DNA of 64,000 nt from Lachnospiraceae bacterium (GCA_900168235.1 FUZG01000001.1:1-64000), one strand, 5' to 3'. Counted from the first letter of the stretch, positions 25,615-35,126 are shown. The notes: generated from the sequence alone by a model not told the origin. Made by a program: numbers and translations.

Positions 25615-26286
25615 TCAAAAATTTTTCAGGTACTCTTTAAGGAGCTTCAAAAATGCCTTACTTCCGCTGCATTTCGCGGTTAAAAAATAGCTCACTCCAT
25701 TTTCTTCTCCAGTCGCGTAAAAGTTGTTGTCGTCTTTGGCAAGGGTGACTTCGTGACCGTCTATTTGATTTTTCTCTATCTCCTTCATACTTTCCGGTGT
25801 GAGATCTTCTGAATCTGACAGGCTAAGTGACACTTCCATATCATCGTTGCCAAAATAGAAAGTCCCCTTATCTTCCTCGATACTGCACTTCTCAAAACCT
25901 GCGGACTTTATCAGTTCTCGCCCGTTAATACCGATTCTTGCCGTAAACTCTGCCTCTGTCAGAACACTATTTTCATTGTTCTCCGTAAAAAGTCCCGGAA
26001 TGTCTCCGGATCTAACCTCTACCTGATCTACTTCCGTAATGGTAAGGTGACTTGTATCCATCATGTTGGTATTTACAAAAATAAGCACAGCCGCTGCAGA
26101 AGCCATCGCAAAAGTTGTGAACTTAATGATCTTTCTGCTGTCCATTTTCTTAACAGGCTTTTCAGTTTCTTTTACCTCTTCTGAACCTGCCTTTTTCTTC
26201 TCCTCTTCGATCCTTAAAAGCGTTTTATTTATCAATTCTTCTGATACATGGATATTATCAAGATCGTTTTTATACTCATCCATCAT
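25615..26286 (-). CDS. Probable anti-sigma factor
   Basis: 223 residues: a cytoplasmic charged N terminus (about 1-50), one transmembrane helix near residues 53-70, and an outer domain of about 150 residues of unknown type. Placed 4 bases after the ECF sigma gene with AGGAGG before ATG, so cotranscribed and probably coupled. The arrangement is the standard one for a membrane-spanning anti-sigma factor holding its ECF sigma until an outside signal arrives. No zinc-binding anti-sigma motif (HxxxCxxC) is visible. The stop codon overlaps an A/T-rich inverted repeat. Confidence 0.65.
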   Translation of the reverse strand: MMDEYKNDLDNIHVSEELINKTLLRIEEEKKKAGSEEVKETEKPVKKMDSRKIIKFTTFAMASAAAVLIFVNTNMMDTSHLTITEVDQVEVRSGDIPGLFTENNENSVLTEAEFTARIGINGRELIKSAGFEKCSIEEDKGTFYFGNDDMEVSLSLSDSEDLTPESMKEIEKNQIDGHEVTLAKDDNNFYATGEENGVSYFLTAKCSGSKAFLKLLKEYLKNF

Positions 26287-26290
26287 TTTC

Positions 26291-26791
26291 TCAATCCTCC
26301 TTTACAAAAAATTCCAACATTCGTCTGCCTCTTGTAAGCCTTGACCTTGTCGCAGTTTCATCCTCTCCGAGTATTTCCGCAATTTCTTTTGTTGTATACT
26401 CTTCATAATAGAAAAGATGTATCACCTGCCGATACTTATATGGCAAATTCAGAACAGCTTTCGTGACGTCCGACTGATTTTCAACCGCTTCATAATCTCT
26501 TCCCGATCTTTCATCCGCCACATCGATTTTTTCACCAAATCCGTCTGTATTCTTATTCCAATATGATTTTGTATGATCCCTGCATAACCGGACTGTGACC
26601 TGCATGAGCCAGTTTTTTAAATGTTCCTCACAGGTAATACGATTGAGAATCTCATTTTGTGACAAAAAAAGTTTTAAAAATACTTCCTGAAAAATATCCT
26701 CCGCTTCCGCCCTGTTTTTTGTATTGACTATCGCAAGACGCAAAACAGAATCTCCATAAGTCCTCATGGACTTTTCTATATCTATTTCCAT
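26291..26791 (-). CDS. ECF-type RNA polymerase sigma factor
   Basis: 166 residues. Region 2 has AEDIFQEVFLKLF; region 4 has LPYKYRQVIHLFYYEEYTT, EIAEILGEDETATRSRLTRGRRML as a helix-turn-helix. This is a complete sigma-70 family ECF protein. Followed by its probable anti-sigma gene. The 280-bp upstream gap to the divergent chemoreceptor holds possible promoter elements but no clear ECF -35 AAC motif for autoregulation, so the trigger and regulon are unknown. Confidence 0.9.
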   Translation of the reverse strand: MEIDIEKSMRTYGDSVLRLAIVNTKNRAEAEDIFQEVFLKLFLSQNEILNRITCEEHLKNWLMQVTVRLCRDHTKSYWNKNTDGFGEKIDVADERSGRDYEAVENQSDVTKAVLNLPYKYRQVIHLFYYEEYTTKEIAEILGEDETATRSRLTRGRRMLEFFVKED

Positions 26792-26985
26792 TCTCGTTCC
26801 CCTTCTGATCTTTATATTTGGAATTTTCTATGAACAATTAGACATGCGTATTTTGTATGCAAATCAATGCAAGATTATATCACAGACATGAAGCCTATCT
26901 TCAAAGGGGGCTTAATACTAAAGATTTCAGCCGAAAAACTTAAAACAAATTTAATTTTTTATTTAAACGGATATCACATGGCCTC

Positions 26986-27011
26986 CAAAAAACTATCAAT
27001 TCTTCCGATAA
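26986..27011 (+). promoter_or_regulatory. Possible sigma-28 promoter of the chemoreceptor gene
   Basis: CAAA, 14 bases, TCCGATAA, close to the flagellar/chemotaxis sigma consensus TAAA-N15-GCCGATAA, about 60 bases upstream of the start. Confidence 0.35.
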
Positions 27012-27071
27012 AAGATAAATAGAAATCAGTTTTCATGTTTTTTAATAATGACTTACGGGAGACGCAGTAAT

Positions 27072-29201
27072 ATGAGTGAGAAACCAAAGAAGGTTCATAA
27101 AAACGGTCAAGTCCGGAGAACAAAAAAAGGTGCCGGATCTAAGTCAGGAACTGCTAAAAAAGCTGCAGCAAAAGGGAAGCAGATCAAACAAAACGGTCGC
27201 AAAAATTACATAGGTTTGTCTAAACTGATCCTACTGAATGTGATCCCAATCCTGACGGTCGTGATACTTGTCATTTTTTCCATAGTTTTTGTAAACGTTC
27301 AGAAGTATGTCACGGAACAGATAAACCAAAGGCTGCACGGCAGCACCGAAAGCGTCTGCAGAAAGATCGAAGTATGGAGCACTCAATGTCTGTCAGCACT
27401 GGAGCTTATCGCCAATCAGTATGAAACCGGCTATCTGGGCGACAAAGATAATTACACAGCCTATATGGAAGAATGGGCCGAAACTATCATGCCCGGAAGC
27501 GAAGGCATTTATATCGTTTATGATGACGGAAAAGGAACGACGCTTTCCCATGACGGAAAGGAAGAATGGCCTGAATTTGTTGGTGCCGACTGGTTTGAAT
27601 TTGGTCTTACCTGTGATACGCCCCAGTTTGATAAGTGTTCGTACTTTGAAACCGATACTGACTACACCGTAACATGTGCCAAAAATCTGAAAGACCGCAG
27701 CGGAAAAGTCATCGGAATAGCAGCATCTGATCTTCATTTTGACACGATCAGGGACACCGTGACCGAGGAAAGCAAAGATCTCGATTCATCATTCCTCATG
27801 ATAGACAATAAGAGCGGAATGGTTATCGCTGCAAGCAACAAAGACTACTGCGGAAAAACAAAAGCAGATGCGAAAGATCAGTTCCTGATCGATCTTTTGG
27901 ATAAATTCAATACCAATGTACAGAATGCAACTGTAAATACTTCCATGGGAAAATATGTTATCAACGTACATGGAATAACCGGAACCGATTGGTACTTAAT
28001 GATCTATGAGGATTATGGCAGAGCTTATGCTACTCTTAATATAGTTTTTGTAGCATTCCTTATCGGTACGGTGGTATGTATCCTCTGCCTTTCCGCTCTT
28101 ATAACCTTTACCGTAAACAGACTGATGAAAAACCTGAAAAAATCATCTGAAGGCATCATCAAAATATCAAACGGTAATCTGAGAGTTAAATTTGAAGCAA
28201 CAAAGGGCGGCCTAGAAAATGAGATCACAGATATCAATAATAACCTGCATTTTTACATGTCAAAGCTGACATCCATCATATCTGATGTAGAAACAACTTC
28301 AGGAATACTTCAGGATGATGCTATAGAATTTGACAATATGGCAGGTGACTTGAACGATGCAACGATCGCTGAAAAAATGTCACTGGATAACCTGTCCGAC
28401 GACATCGAAAGCATCAGCGATTCTATCCAGAGTCTTTCTGAAGATTCCAAAAATCTGTCCATGATCGCAGAAGATGCATCGGAATGCAGCAAAGAAGCCA
28501 AAACCCACATGGAGGCTGTCAGAGCAGATTCGGAAGCAACTGCAGTGAACCTGAATAAAGTCGCAGAATCCATGCATATAGCACAAGGTTCTATAAATGA
28601 ACTGGTGTCTCACGTTACAAATGTAGAAAACTCAGCAGAGCAGATATCCTCTATCACATCCGTGATAAAAGATATTGCTTCACAGACAAATCTCCTGTCG
28701 CTAAACGCATCCATCGAGGCTGCGAGAGCCGGAGAAGTCGGAAAAGGCTTTGCTGTTGTAGCCGAAGAGATAAAGCAGCTTGCTGATACCAGTAACGAAA
28801 ATGCTGAAATGATTGAAAATCTCATCAACAACATCTCAGAGCTTATGTCCAAGACCGGTGATGCGACGAGAAGAAGCGCCGAAGATATCACGAAAGGTGT
28901 GGAAGTCCTTGAAAGCATAGTTGATTCCTATGGAGATACCGTGAATCAGGTCAAGGCGACCAGCGAGCAGATAGACAGGATGCTTGAAAATTCCAAGGAA
29001 GTTGACGAGATTTCAGGAAGGATGGCCGAAGTTGCAGAAGTACAGTCAACCGGTACCAAGACCATTCTGATGAGCGCAAATGACTTAGGACAGATGGTAG
29101 ACAATGCAGAAACTCAGAGTTCAAAGTTAAAAGACGGTGCAGAAAATCTGAAAGAGATCGCAGAAAAACTGCACAGGCAGATGGGATTCTTCAAACTTTA
29201 A
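27072..29201 (+). CDS. Methyl-accepting chemotaxis protein
   Basis: 709 residues: very basic N-terminal tail of about 45 residues (KKAAAKGKQIKQNGR), a first membrane helix, an extracellular dCache-type sensor (about 80-330), a second helix, HAMP region, and a cytoplasmic signalling coiled coil with the hairpin tip [18 protein letters not shown]. Start 27072 is chosen for GGGAG just upstream; an earlier ATG at 27048 lacks one. The long Lys/Arg tail before the first helix is unusual. The sensed ligand is unknown. Single gene followed by a strong terminator. Confidence 0.9.
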   Translation: MSEKPKKVHKNGQVRRTKKGAGSKSGTAKKAAAKGKQIKQNGRKNYIGLSKLILLNVIPILTVVILVIFSIVFVNVQKYVTEQINQRLHGSTESVCRKIEVWSTQCLSALELIANQYETGYLGDKDNYTAYMEEWAETIMPGSEGIYIVYDDGKGTTLSHDGKEEWPEFVGADWFEFGLTCDTPQFDKCSYFETDTDYTVTCAKNLKDRSGKVIGIAASDLHFDTIRDTVTEESKDLDSSFLMIDNKSGMVIAASNKDYCGKTKADAKDQFLIDLLDKFNTNVQNATVNTSMGKYVINVHGITGTDWYLMIYEDYGRAYATLNIVFVAFLIGTVVCILCLSALITFTVNRLMKNLKKSSEGIIKISNGNLRVKFEATKGGLENEITDINNNLHFYMSKLTSIISDVETTSGILQDDAIEFDNMAGDLNDATIAEKMSLDNLSDDIESISDSIQSLSEDSKNLSMIAEDASECSKEAKTHMEAVRADSEATAVNLNKVAESMHIAQGSINELVSHVTNVENSAEQISSITSVIKDIASQTNLLSLNASIEAARAGEVGKGFAVVAEEIKQLADTSNENAEMIENLINNISELMSKTGDATRRSAEDITKGVEVLESIVDSYGDTVNQVKATSEQIDRMLENSKEVDEISGRMAEVAEVQSTGTKTILMSANDLGQMVDNAETQSSKLKDGAENLKEIAEKLHRQMGFFKL

Positions 29202-29221
29202 CCGAAACAGTCGCTATTACA

Positions 29222-29259
29222 AAAACGTCCGCCCGGGATAAACCTCATCCCGGGCGGAC
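29222..29259. terminator. Bidirectional terminator, chemoreceptor/transketolase
   Basis: Perfect 13-bp stem GTCCGCCCGGGAT/ATCCCGGGCGGAC with a 7-nt loop. On the minus strand GTTTTTG follows, so it serves the converging transketolase operon best. Confidence 0.85.
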
Positions 29260-29262
29260 ATT

Positions 29263-30204
29263 TCACTTCCTCTCTATGATTTTCTTTGCTTTCTCCGCTA
29301 TGTTTTCTGCGGTGAGTCCGAATTTCTCAAGCAGCTCATCGGGATGACCGGAGTGACCGAATACGTCATTCACGCCGATCCGTTCTACGGGAACGGGATA
29401 CTCTGACGCGATCACCTCTGACACTGCACTTCCGAGACCGCCTATCACGTTATGCTCTTCTGCTGTAACGATGGCACCCGTCTCTTTTGCAGCCTTGAGG
29501 ATGATGTCACGGTCTATAGGCTTGATGGTGTGCATATCGATCACTCTTGCCGAGATGCCTTCTTTTTCAAGGATTTTCTGAGCGTTGAGTGCTCTCTGGA
29601 CCATGAGGCCGCATGCTATTATCGTTACATCGTTTCCATCGGTCAGCTGAACTCCCTTTCCCAGTTCAAATTTATACCCGTCAAATGTATCCGTTACGGA
29701 TTCAACTGCAGGTCTTCCTGTTCTAAGGTAGCACGGACCTTTCTTTTCAAGTATTGCCTTGACCGCGAGCCTTGTTTCATTCGCATCGCTTGGCACGACC
29801 ACCGTCATTCCGGGGATAGTTCTCATGAGACTTATGTCTTCCAGCGCCTGATGTGTAGCGCCGTCTTCTCCTACTGTGAGTCCCGCGTGGCTTCCTACTA
29901 CCTTTACATTGAGTCCCGGATATGCCACATCATTACGCACCTGATCGTATACCCGCCCTGCCGCAAATATCGCAAAAGTATGTACCAGCGAAGTTGCTCC
30001 GCAGGCTGCCATTCCGGCACCTATTCCTACCATATTTGACTCTGCGATACCTACATTGAAAAATCTCTCAGGATATTTATCCGCAAAATACTTTGTCATG
30101 GTGCAGCTTTTTAGATCTGAATCGATCACATAGATACTGCTGTCACCGCCAAACTCTTCCAGTGCACGGCCATAGGCTTCTCTTGTAGATATATTTCTCT
30201 CCAT
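29263..30204 (-). CDS. Transketolase, C-terminal subunit
   Basis: 313 residues covering the pyrimidine-binding and C-terminal domains of transketolase: STREAYGRAL, VGIAESNMVGIGAGMAACG and VKVVGSHAGLTVGEDGATHQALEDI. ATG 30204 (GGAGGGC before it) is chosen because it lies 1 base past the N-subunit stop; the open frame upstream is out of context. With the N-subunit it would shuttle two-carbon units between sugar phosphates, including D-erythrose 4-phosphate and xylulose 5-phosphate. Last gene of the ribose-type ABC operon, followed by a strong terminator. Confidence 0.92.
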   Translation of the reverse strand: MERNISTREAYGRALEEFGGDSSIYVIDSDLKSCTMTKYFADKYPERFFNVGIAESNMVGIGAGMAACGATSLVHTFAIFAAGRVYDQVRNDVAYPGLNVKVVGSHAGLTVGEDGATHQALEDISLMRTIPGMTVVVPSDANETRLAVKAILEKKGPCYLRTGRPAVESVTDTFDGYKFELGKGVQLTDGNDVTIIACGLMVQRALNAQKILEKEGISARVIDMHTIKPIDRDIILKAAKETGAIVTAEEHNVIGGLGSAVSEVIASEYPVPVERIGVNDVFGHSGHPDELLEKFGLTAENIAEKAKKIIERK

Positions 30205-30205
30205 A

Positions 30206-31045
30206 TCAGCCCTCCAATCCTGCGATACGCTGATCGATTTCTCTAAATGCTGTCTGCCACTCTTCCTCTGTAGGCTGTCCTCCGTGGAAACGTACCTGAC
30301 CTTCAAATACAGAAACACCTTTGCCCTTTACGGTCTCTGCAACAATCATGGTAGGTCTGCCTTTCTGCTCTTTTGCCAGCTCTACTGCATCCCCGACCTG
30401 AGCCACATCGTTTCCGTCTACCTTTATCACGTTCCAGCCAAAAGCTTCAAATTTCCTGTCGATAGGATACGGTGACATTACTTCTTCAAGTGTTCCGTCT
30501 AGCTGGAGCTTGTTGTTGTCAACGAATCCTATGAGATTATCTACTTTATAAAAGCCTGCACACATGGCAGCTTCCCATATCTGACCTTCCTGTATCTCTC
30601 CGTCACCAAGGATCGCATAGACGTAGTTATCATATTTTTGGGTTTTACTATAAAGCGCCATTCCGAGCGCTACAGAAAGTCCCTGTCCGAGAGACCCTGT
30701 AGACATATCTACACCGGGAACATGAATCTCAACATGACCTGACAGGTCGCTGTCGATCTTTCGGAAAGTCTTTAGATGTTCCAGCGGGAAAAATCCTTTG
30801 AGCGCCAGTGCTGAGTAAAGTGCCGGAGAACAGTGTCCCTTTGAAAGCACCAGACGGTCGCGATCCTCTCTTTCAGGATCTGTCACTGTCACATCCATCT
30901 CATCAAAGTAAAGAACTGAAAGCATCTCAGCAATGGACATTGATCCGCCTATATGTCCCGAGCCTGCATTTTTTATAGTTTCCAAAGCTGTTTTTCTGAT
31001 CTTGTCAGCCCATAAAGACAGCTCTTTTTTCTTATCTTTATTCAT
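30206..31045 (-). CDS. Transketolase, N-terminal subunit
   Basis: 279 residues with the thiamine pyrophosphate domain: GSGHIGGSMSIAEML, SKGHCSPALYSAL, STGSLGQGLSVALGMAL, and the Mg2+/TPP motif ILGDGEIQEGQIWEA ending in NN. Split transketolases are common in Clostridia. It sits 20 bases downstream of the sugar permease gene and 1 base from the C-subunit, which indicates that the transported sugar feeds the non-oxidative pentose phosphate pathway. A dedicated catabolic copy seems likelier than the housekeeping one, by context. Confidence 0.92.
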   Translation of the reverse strand: MNKDKKKELSLWADKIRKTALETIKNAGSGHIGGSMSIAEMLSVLYFDEMDVTVTDPEREDRDRLVLSKGHCSPALYSALALKGFFPLEHLKTFRKIDSDLSGHVEIHVPGVDMSTGSLGQGLSVALGMALYSKTQKYDNYVYAILGDGEIQEGQIWEAAMCAGFYKVDNLIGFVDNNKLQLDGTLEEVMSPYPIDRKFEAFGWNVIKVDGNDVAQVGDAVELAKEQKGRPTMIVAETVKGKGVSVFEGQVRFHGGQPTEEEWQTAFREIDQRIAGLEG

Positions 31046-31066
31046 TTTCGTCTCCCTTTACGATAA

Positions 31067-32050
31067 TCATGCTGCATTTTGTCTCTTCTGCTTCAGTCTG
31101 TCTGTGTAGACCGCAACGATGATGATCACGCCTTTCAGGACAAACTGCCAATACGAATTTACATGCATGAGGTTCAGACCATTTGAAATAGTTCCAATGA
31201 TAAGTACACCGATTATCAGTCCGCCAACGGATCCTGTTCCTCCGAAGAAGGAAGTTCCGCCAAGTACCGATGCGGCGATAGCATCTGTTTCATATCCTTC
31301 ACCTGTTGATGGCTGTCCTGATGACATTCTGGCAGCCAGTATCACTCCGCAGAAACCTGCCATGGCACCGCTAACTGTCCATACAAAAATTTTTACCCTG
31401 TTAAGATTGATGCCGGAGAACTTTGCCGCCAGCTCATTTCCTCCAACAGCATAAATACTCCGCCCCATCTGTGTTTTATTTAATGTGAAGAAATCGACGA
31501 TGAGAAAGACCGTCATATATACCACCGGAAGCGGTATAGGTCCAAACGAGCCTGTTCCGACTACGCCAAAGGATCTTTCTGTCGTAGTGACAGGAGAACC
31601 GTTTGCAAAAAGATATGCTGCACCCCGGCAGATAGACTGCATCGCAAGAGTCACTACAAAGGGATGGATACCCGTATAAGTGATGATCGATCCATTTGCA
31701 AATCCCACTATCATTCCGAGGACAACTCCCACCAGTATCCCCATCCATATAGGAAGACCTGCATTTTCGAAAGTCATGACGCAGAGAACACCGCTCAATG
31801 CTGCAAGAGCTCCGCCTGTCAGGTCGATTCCTGCAAGGATTATTGCCATCTGAACACCTATTGCGAGATAGCAGTTTGTTGCACATGTCCTAAGGAGATT
31901 CAGGATATTTGTCTTTGTCAGAAAGTTGTTTCCAAAGATCGTGAAGAACACGCACATGACAAGAAACGCCAGAAGGATTCCATAATTCTGCTTAAAATAT
32001 GCCTTTACCGGCTGCATGAAAATATTTGATCCTGAAGATTTTTTATCCAT
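31067..32050 (-). CDS. Sugar ABC transporter permease (RbsC type)
   Basis: 327 residues with 8-10 helices of the ribose/xylose/galactose permease family: ILAGIDLTGGALAALSGVL (Walker-like pore helix signature), VGLIIGVLIIGTISNGLNL near the C terminus and AAKFSGINL in the middle. It forms the homodimeric pore paired with the CUT2 ATPase whose stop overlaps its ATG by one base. Sugar identity unknown; operon with split transketolase suggests a pentose or four-carbon sugar. Confidence 0.9.
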   Translation of the reverse strand: MDKKSSGSNIFMQPVKAYFKQNYGILLAFLVMCVFFTIFGNNFLTKTNILNLLRTCATNCYLAIGVQMAIILAGIDLTGGALAALSGVLCVMTFENAGLPIWMGILVGVVLGMIVGFANGSIITYTGIHPFVVTLAMQSICRGAAYLFANGSPVTTTERSFGVVGTGSFGPIPLPVVYMTVFLIVDFFTLNKTQMGRSIYAVGGNELAAKFSGINLNRVKIFVWTVSGAMAGFCGVILAARMSSGQPSTGEGYETDAIAASVLGGTSFFGGTGSVGGLIIGVLIIGTISNGLNLMHVNSYWQFVLKGVIIIVAVYTDRLKQKRQNAA

Positions 32051-33543
32051 TAGTTTGCTACTCCCATTCCAAGCGACAGGATGGCTTCCTGCGTATACTC
32101 TGACCGATTGAGTTCCCCTGTTATACGACCTTCGCTCATGACTATCATCCGGTCACTCATGTTCATGACTTCCGGCATTTCTGATGAGATCAGAACTATC
32201 GCCATTCCGGCTTTTGCAAGATCATTTATTATGGAATAGATTTCTGCTTTTGCTCCTACATCTATGCCTCGCGTTGGTTCATCGAGTATCAGTACCTTCG
32301 GGTCTGTCGCAAGCCATTTTGAAAGGAGAACTTTTTGCTGATTTCCTCCGGATAAAGTGGAGACATTTACGTGACTTGACGGTGCTTTGATCGAGAGTGA
32401 TCTCATACCGTGATCTATGATCGATTCTTCCTTTGCCCTGTTCACATGAAGATGTCCTATAAATTCACGTATGCTTGGCAGAGAAATATTGAATCCTATT
32501 GTGTTATTTAAGAGAAGTCCCTGCGTCTTTCTGCTTTCAGGAACCAGAACCGCTCCGTGCTGCTGCATATAGCTTGGATCATGACGGCTTAATTTTTCTC
32601 CGTTCAGAATCACTTCTCCGCCGTTCATGGGATAAAGCCCCATGACGGATTCCAGAAGTTCTGACCGCCCGGCACCTACCAGCCCGTAAAAACCAAGTAT
32701 TTCTCCGCTTCTTACATAAAAACTGCAATTCACCGCGCGTTTTCCTGCTGTGACGTTTTTTACTTCCAGCATGACCTCACCCGGTTCATTAAAGTTTCTT
32801 ACGTAATAATTTCCAAGATCCCGTCCGACCATCAGCGATATCAGTTTTTGCTCGGAACATTCCTCAGATCTCAGACAGTCCATGTATGCACCGTCACGCA
32901 TGATCGTGACTGCATCGCACAGCTGAAAAACTTCTGCCATCTTATGGGTTATAAATATGATGCCCATTCCCTGCTTTTTCAGTTCACGCACCGTTCTGAA
33001 AAGAACTTCTACTTCTCTCTCAGAGAGGGACGATGTAGGCTCATCAAGGATCAGTATCTTTGCATTGAGCGAAAAAGCTTTTGCGATCTCGACCATCTGC
33101 TGCTGTCCCATGGAAAGCCTTCCGACCATTTCTCTGGGATCGATATCAAGCCCCACTCTTTTCAGATACGGCTGCGCTGCCTCAGCCATTAGATTCTGGC
33201 TCACGAGACCAAAGCGGTTCTTTATGGTGCGCCCGAGAAAAATATTTTCAGCGATGGTGAGATGTGGTTCCAGCGCAAGTTCCTGATGAATGAAAGCCAC
33301 GCCCAGCGCTTGAGATTCATGAACCGAATGAACTTCAACCTTCCTGCCTTCTATATAAATTTCTCCGGAATCCGGCTGATAGATACCGCCCAGGACATTC
33401 ATAAGTGTTGACTTACCTGCACCGTTTTCTCCCATGAAGCCCATTATCTCGCCTTCATGGAGCACCATCCGTGCATTGCTCAGAGCCTTCACACCGGGAA
33501 ATGTCTTGACGATATTTTCCATTCTAAGAAGTTCTTTAGCCAC
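32050..33543 (-). CDS. Sugar ABC transporter ATPase, double domain (RbsA type)
   Basis: 497 residues with two ABC domains. Domain 1: GENGAGKST near 38, LSMGQQQMVEIAKA, LDEPTSSLS. Domain 2: the degenerate GLVGAGRSEL Walker A, and LSGGNQQKVLLSKWL with LDEPTRGIDVGAKAEIY. This is the usual CUT2 arrangement (RbsA/MglA/XylG). GTG start at 33543 with AAAGGAGC upstream. Its stop overlaps the permease start. An intercistronic hairpin separates it from the binding protein gene. Confidence 0.92.
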   Translation of the reverse strand: MAKELLRMENIVKTFPGVKALSNARMVLHEGEIMGFMGENGAGKSTLMNVLGGIYQPDSGEIYIEGRKVEVHSVHESQALGVAFIHQELALEPHLTIAENIFLGRTIKNRFGLVSQNLMAEAAQPYLKRVGLDIDPREMVGRLSMGQQQMVEIAKAFSLNAKILILDEPTSSLSEREVEVLFRTVRELKKQGMGIIFITHKMAEVFQLCDAVTIMRDGAYMDCLRSEECSEQKLISLMVGRDLGNYYVRNFNEPGEVMLEVKNVTAGKRAVNCSFYVRSGEILGFYGLVGAGRSELLESVMGLYPMNGGEVILNGEKLSRHDPSYMQQHGAVLVPESRKTQGLLLNNTIGFNISLPSIREFIGHLHVNRAKEESIIDHGMRSLSIKAPSSHVNVSTLSGGNQQKVLLSKWLATDPKVLILDEPTRGIDVGAKAEIYSIINDLAKAGMAIVLISSEMPEVMNMSDRMIVMSEGRITGELNRSEYTQEAILSLGMGVAN

Positions 33544-33568
33544 TTTTTGCTCCTTTGCCCGGAAAGAG

Positions 33569-33611
33569 GAGATGCCGAAGCTGCATTTTTTTGTACTATC
33601 CCCGGCATCTC
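33569..33611 (-). promoter_or_regulatory. Intercistronic hairpin after the binding-protein gene
   Basis: Perfect 9-bp inverted repeat GAGATGCCG/CGGCATCTC with a 25-nt spacer, between the solute-binding protein and ATPase genes. Only a poor T-run follows, so it probably stabilises the upstream message or partly terminates. Confidence 0.5.
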
Positions 33612-33654
33612 ATCTTATGGATCACGTCCTATTTACAGATCAGACGGTCTTAGA

Positions 33655-34761
33655 TCACTGCCAGTCAGAAATGTCATAGTTACTGATGTTTTCGCCTGTG
33701 ATCAGTTCAACGGGAACAACCACTTCTTTATCAACGGTCTTTCCGTTAATTGCATTGATAGCTTCATCAACCGCAGTTGATCCGATAACTGAAGGCTGCT
33801 GAGCTGCTGATGCTGTTGCAGAACCATCCTTCACATATCCCATGAAATCAGGATTTCCGTCAACGCCGTAGATCAGGATATCGTTTCTTCCGGCTGCTGC
33901 CGCTGCCTGTACGCATCCAAGAGCTCCCATGTCGTTGATGCAGAAGAAAGCACCGAGATCTGCGTCTGCTGTGATGGCATCCTCTGCTACCGGAAGTGTT
34001 GTTGCTGTGTCGCCCTCTGTATCAGATGTTCCGACTATCTCAAATGTATCGCCTACTGTATCACGGAATCCCTGCTCACGCTGTACGCATGCAGCACCGG
34101 ACGGCTGGTTCATGATATAAACCTTTGATCCCGGATCCAGTTTCTCAAGCATATCCTGTGCACAGAGAACACCAGCTGTATAGTTATCAGATGCTACGAT
34201 AGACTCAACGAGATCATTTCTGTCTACGGGAGTATCAACGTTGATGACCGGGATCTTTGCATCTGCACATGCCTGAAGTGCTTCTGTTACAGCAGTCGTA
34301 TCCATCGGAGCGAGGATCACTGCGTCTACCTTCTGGTTGATAAGGTCATAGACAAAATTATTCATCTTTGCCTGGTCACTGTCTGCGTCAACAGTCACAA
34401 GCTGTGTCTCAGGATCCATTCCGAGAGCTTTCATTTCATCTTTGATACCGCCCATCATTGCGGACCAGAACGGATTATTCATGGTTGTAGGAACATAAGC
34501 CAGAGTAAGGTTCTTTACGTCAAGTCCCTCTGTGTCTGCAGCAACCGCTGAAATAGCTTCGTCTGTGGAAGCTGCCCCTTCACTTGCAGCTTCACTTTCT
34601 GCTTCCGGTTTCGCCGGCGCTTCCTCAGCCGGTGCTTCACTCACTGCTTCTGCTTTTTCAGCCGGTGCAGCTGATGCTCCTGTTGATGTTGATCCTCCGC
34701 ATGCTGTCATACTTGCTACCATTACCCCTACTAATGCAACAGACAAAAACTTCTTAAACAT
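33655..34761 (-). CDS. Sugar-binding lipoprotein (RbsB type)
   Basis: 368 residues. Signal peptide ends in MTAC (C21). About 45 residues of Ala/Glu/Pro linker follow, then a type I periplasmic-binding fold (LAYVPTTMNNPFWSAMMGG, VDAVILAPMDTTAV, PVINVDTPVDRND, CINDMGALG, IYGVDGNPDFMGYV). First gene of an operon running to transketolase. The ligand cannot be named from sequence; ribose, xylose or a tetritol are candidates by neighbours. Upstream are a promoter and a ROK-type operator. Confidence 0.9.
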   Translation of the reverse strand: MFKKFLSVALVGVMVASMTACGGSTSTGASAAPAEKAEAVSEAPAEEAPAKPEAESEAASEGAASTDEAISAVAADTEGLDVKNLTLAYVPTTMNNPFWSAMMGGIKDEMKALGMDPETQLVTVDADSDQAKMNNFVYDLINQKVDAVILAPMDTTAVTEALQACADAKIPVINVDTPVDRNDLVESIVASDNYTAGVLCAQDMLEKLDPGSKVYIMNQPSGAACVQREQGFRDTVGDTFEIVGTSDTEGDTATTLPVAEDAITADADLGAFFCINDMGALGCVQAAAAAGRNDILIYGVDGNPDFMGYVKDGSATASAAQQPSVIGSTAVDEAINAINGKTVDKEVVVPVELITGENISNYDISDWQ

Positions 34762-34949
34762 AACTCCTCCTTATTTTTTCAGACCGTTCGTGATTTATAT
34801 CCTGTTTTCGCGCGAGAAAACAATTCGGATCAATTTAAACTGCCGTGCTGTTAAGAAAAGTCTTTATGAATAAAAAAGTTCATTAGTTGAATTATTTATA
34901 CCCCGATTATGAACAATTACAAAAACAATGCTTCGGATCATATTATTTT

Positions 34950-34968
34950 TAGTTCATTCGTTTAACTA
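34950..34968 (-). promoter_or_regulatory. ROK-type operator at the transcription start
   Basis: Inverted repeat TAGTT-N9-AACTA placed right at the +1 of the promoter at 34974-35002. A related direct copy AGTTCATTAGTT (34877-34888) matches AGTTCATTCGTT here at 74 bp distance. This fits repression by the ROK regulator encoded just upstream. Confidence 0.5.
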
Positions 34969-34973
34969 TAATC

Positions 34974-35002
34974 ATTGTAAATTGACTTGTACTATTTTTC
35001 AA
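34974..35002 (-). promoter_or_regulatory. Promoter of the ribose-type ABC/transketolase operon
   Basis: Minus strand TTGAAA (34997-35002), 17-bp spacer, TACAAT (34974-34979). The 365-bp gap also has a perfect palindrome TTAATCGATTAA (35050-35061) upstream of it. Confidence 0.65.
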
Positions 35003-35072
35003 CGCAACACAATTTACATAAATACATGTGCATTTTTGTGAACATACACTTAATCGATTAAACTTAAGCCAC

Positions 35073-35100
35073 AAAAACGGACGGCATTTTTTGCCGTCCG
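35073..35100 (-). terminator. Terminator of the ROK gene
   Basis: Minus-strand stem CGGACGGCA/TGCCGTCCG followed by TTTTTG. Confidence 0.85.
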
Positions 35101-35126
35101 CCATAAACTCTTATGCAATTTTTTGC

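Noticed and set aside
29452-30039. 195-codon plus-strand open frame
   Set aside because: Antisense of the transketolase C-subunit, which has full conserved motifs.
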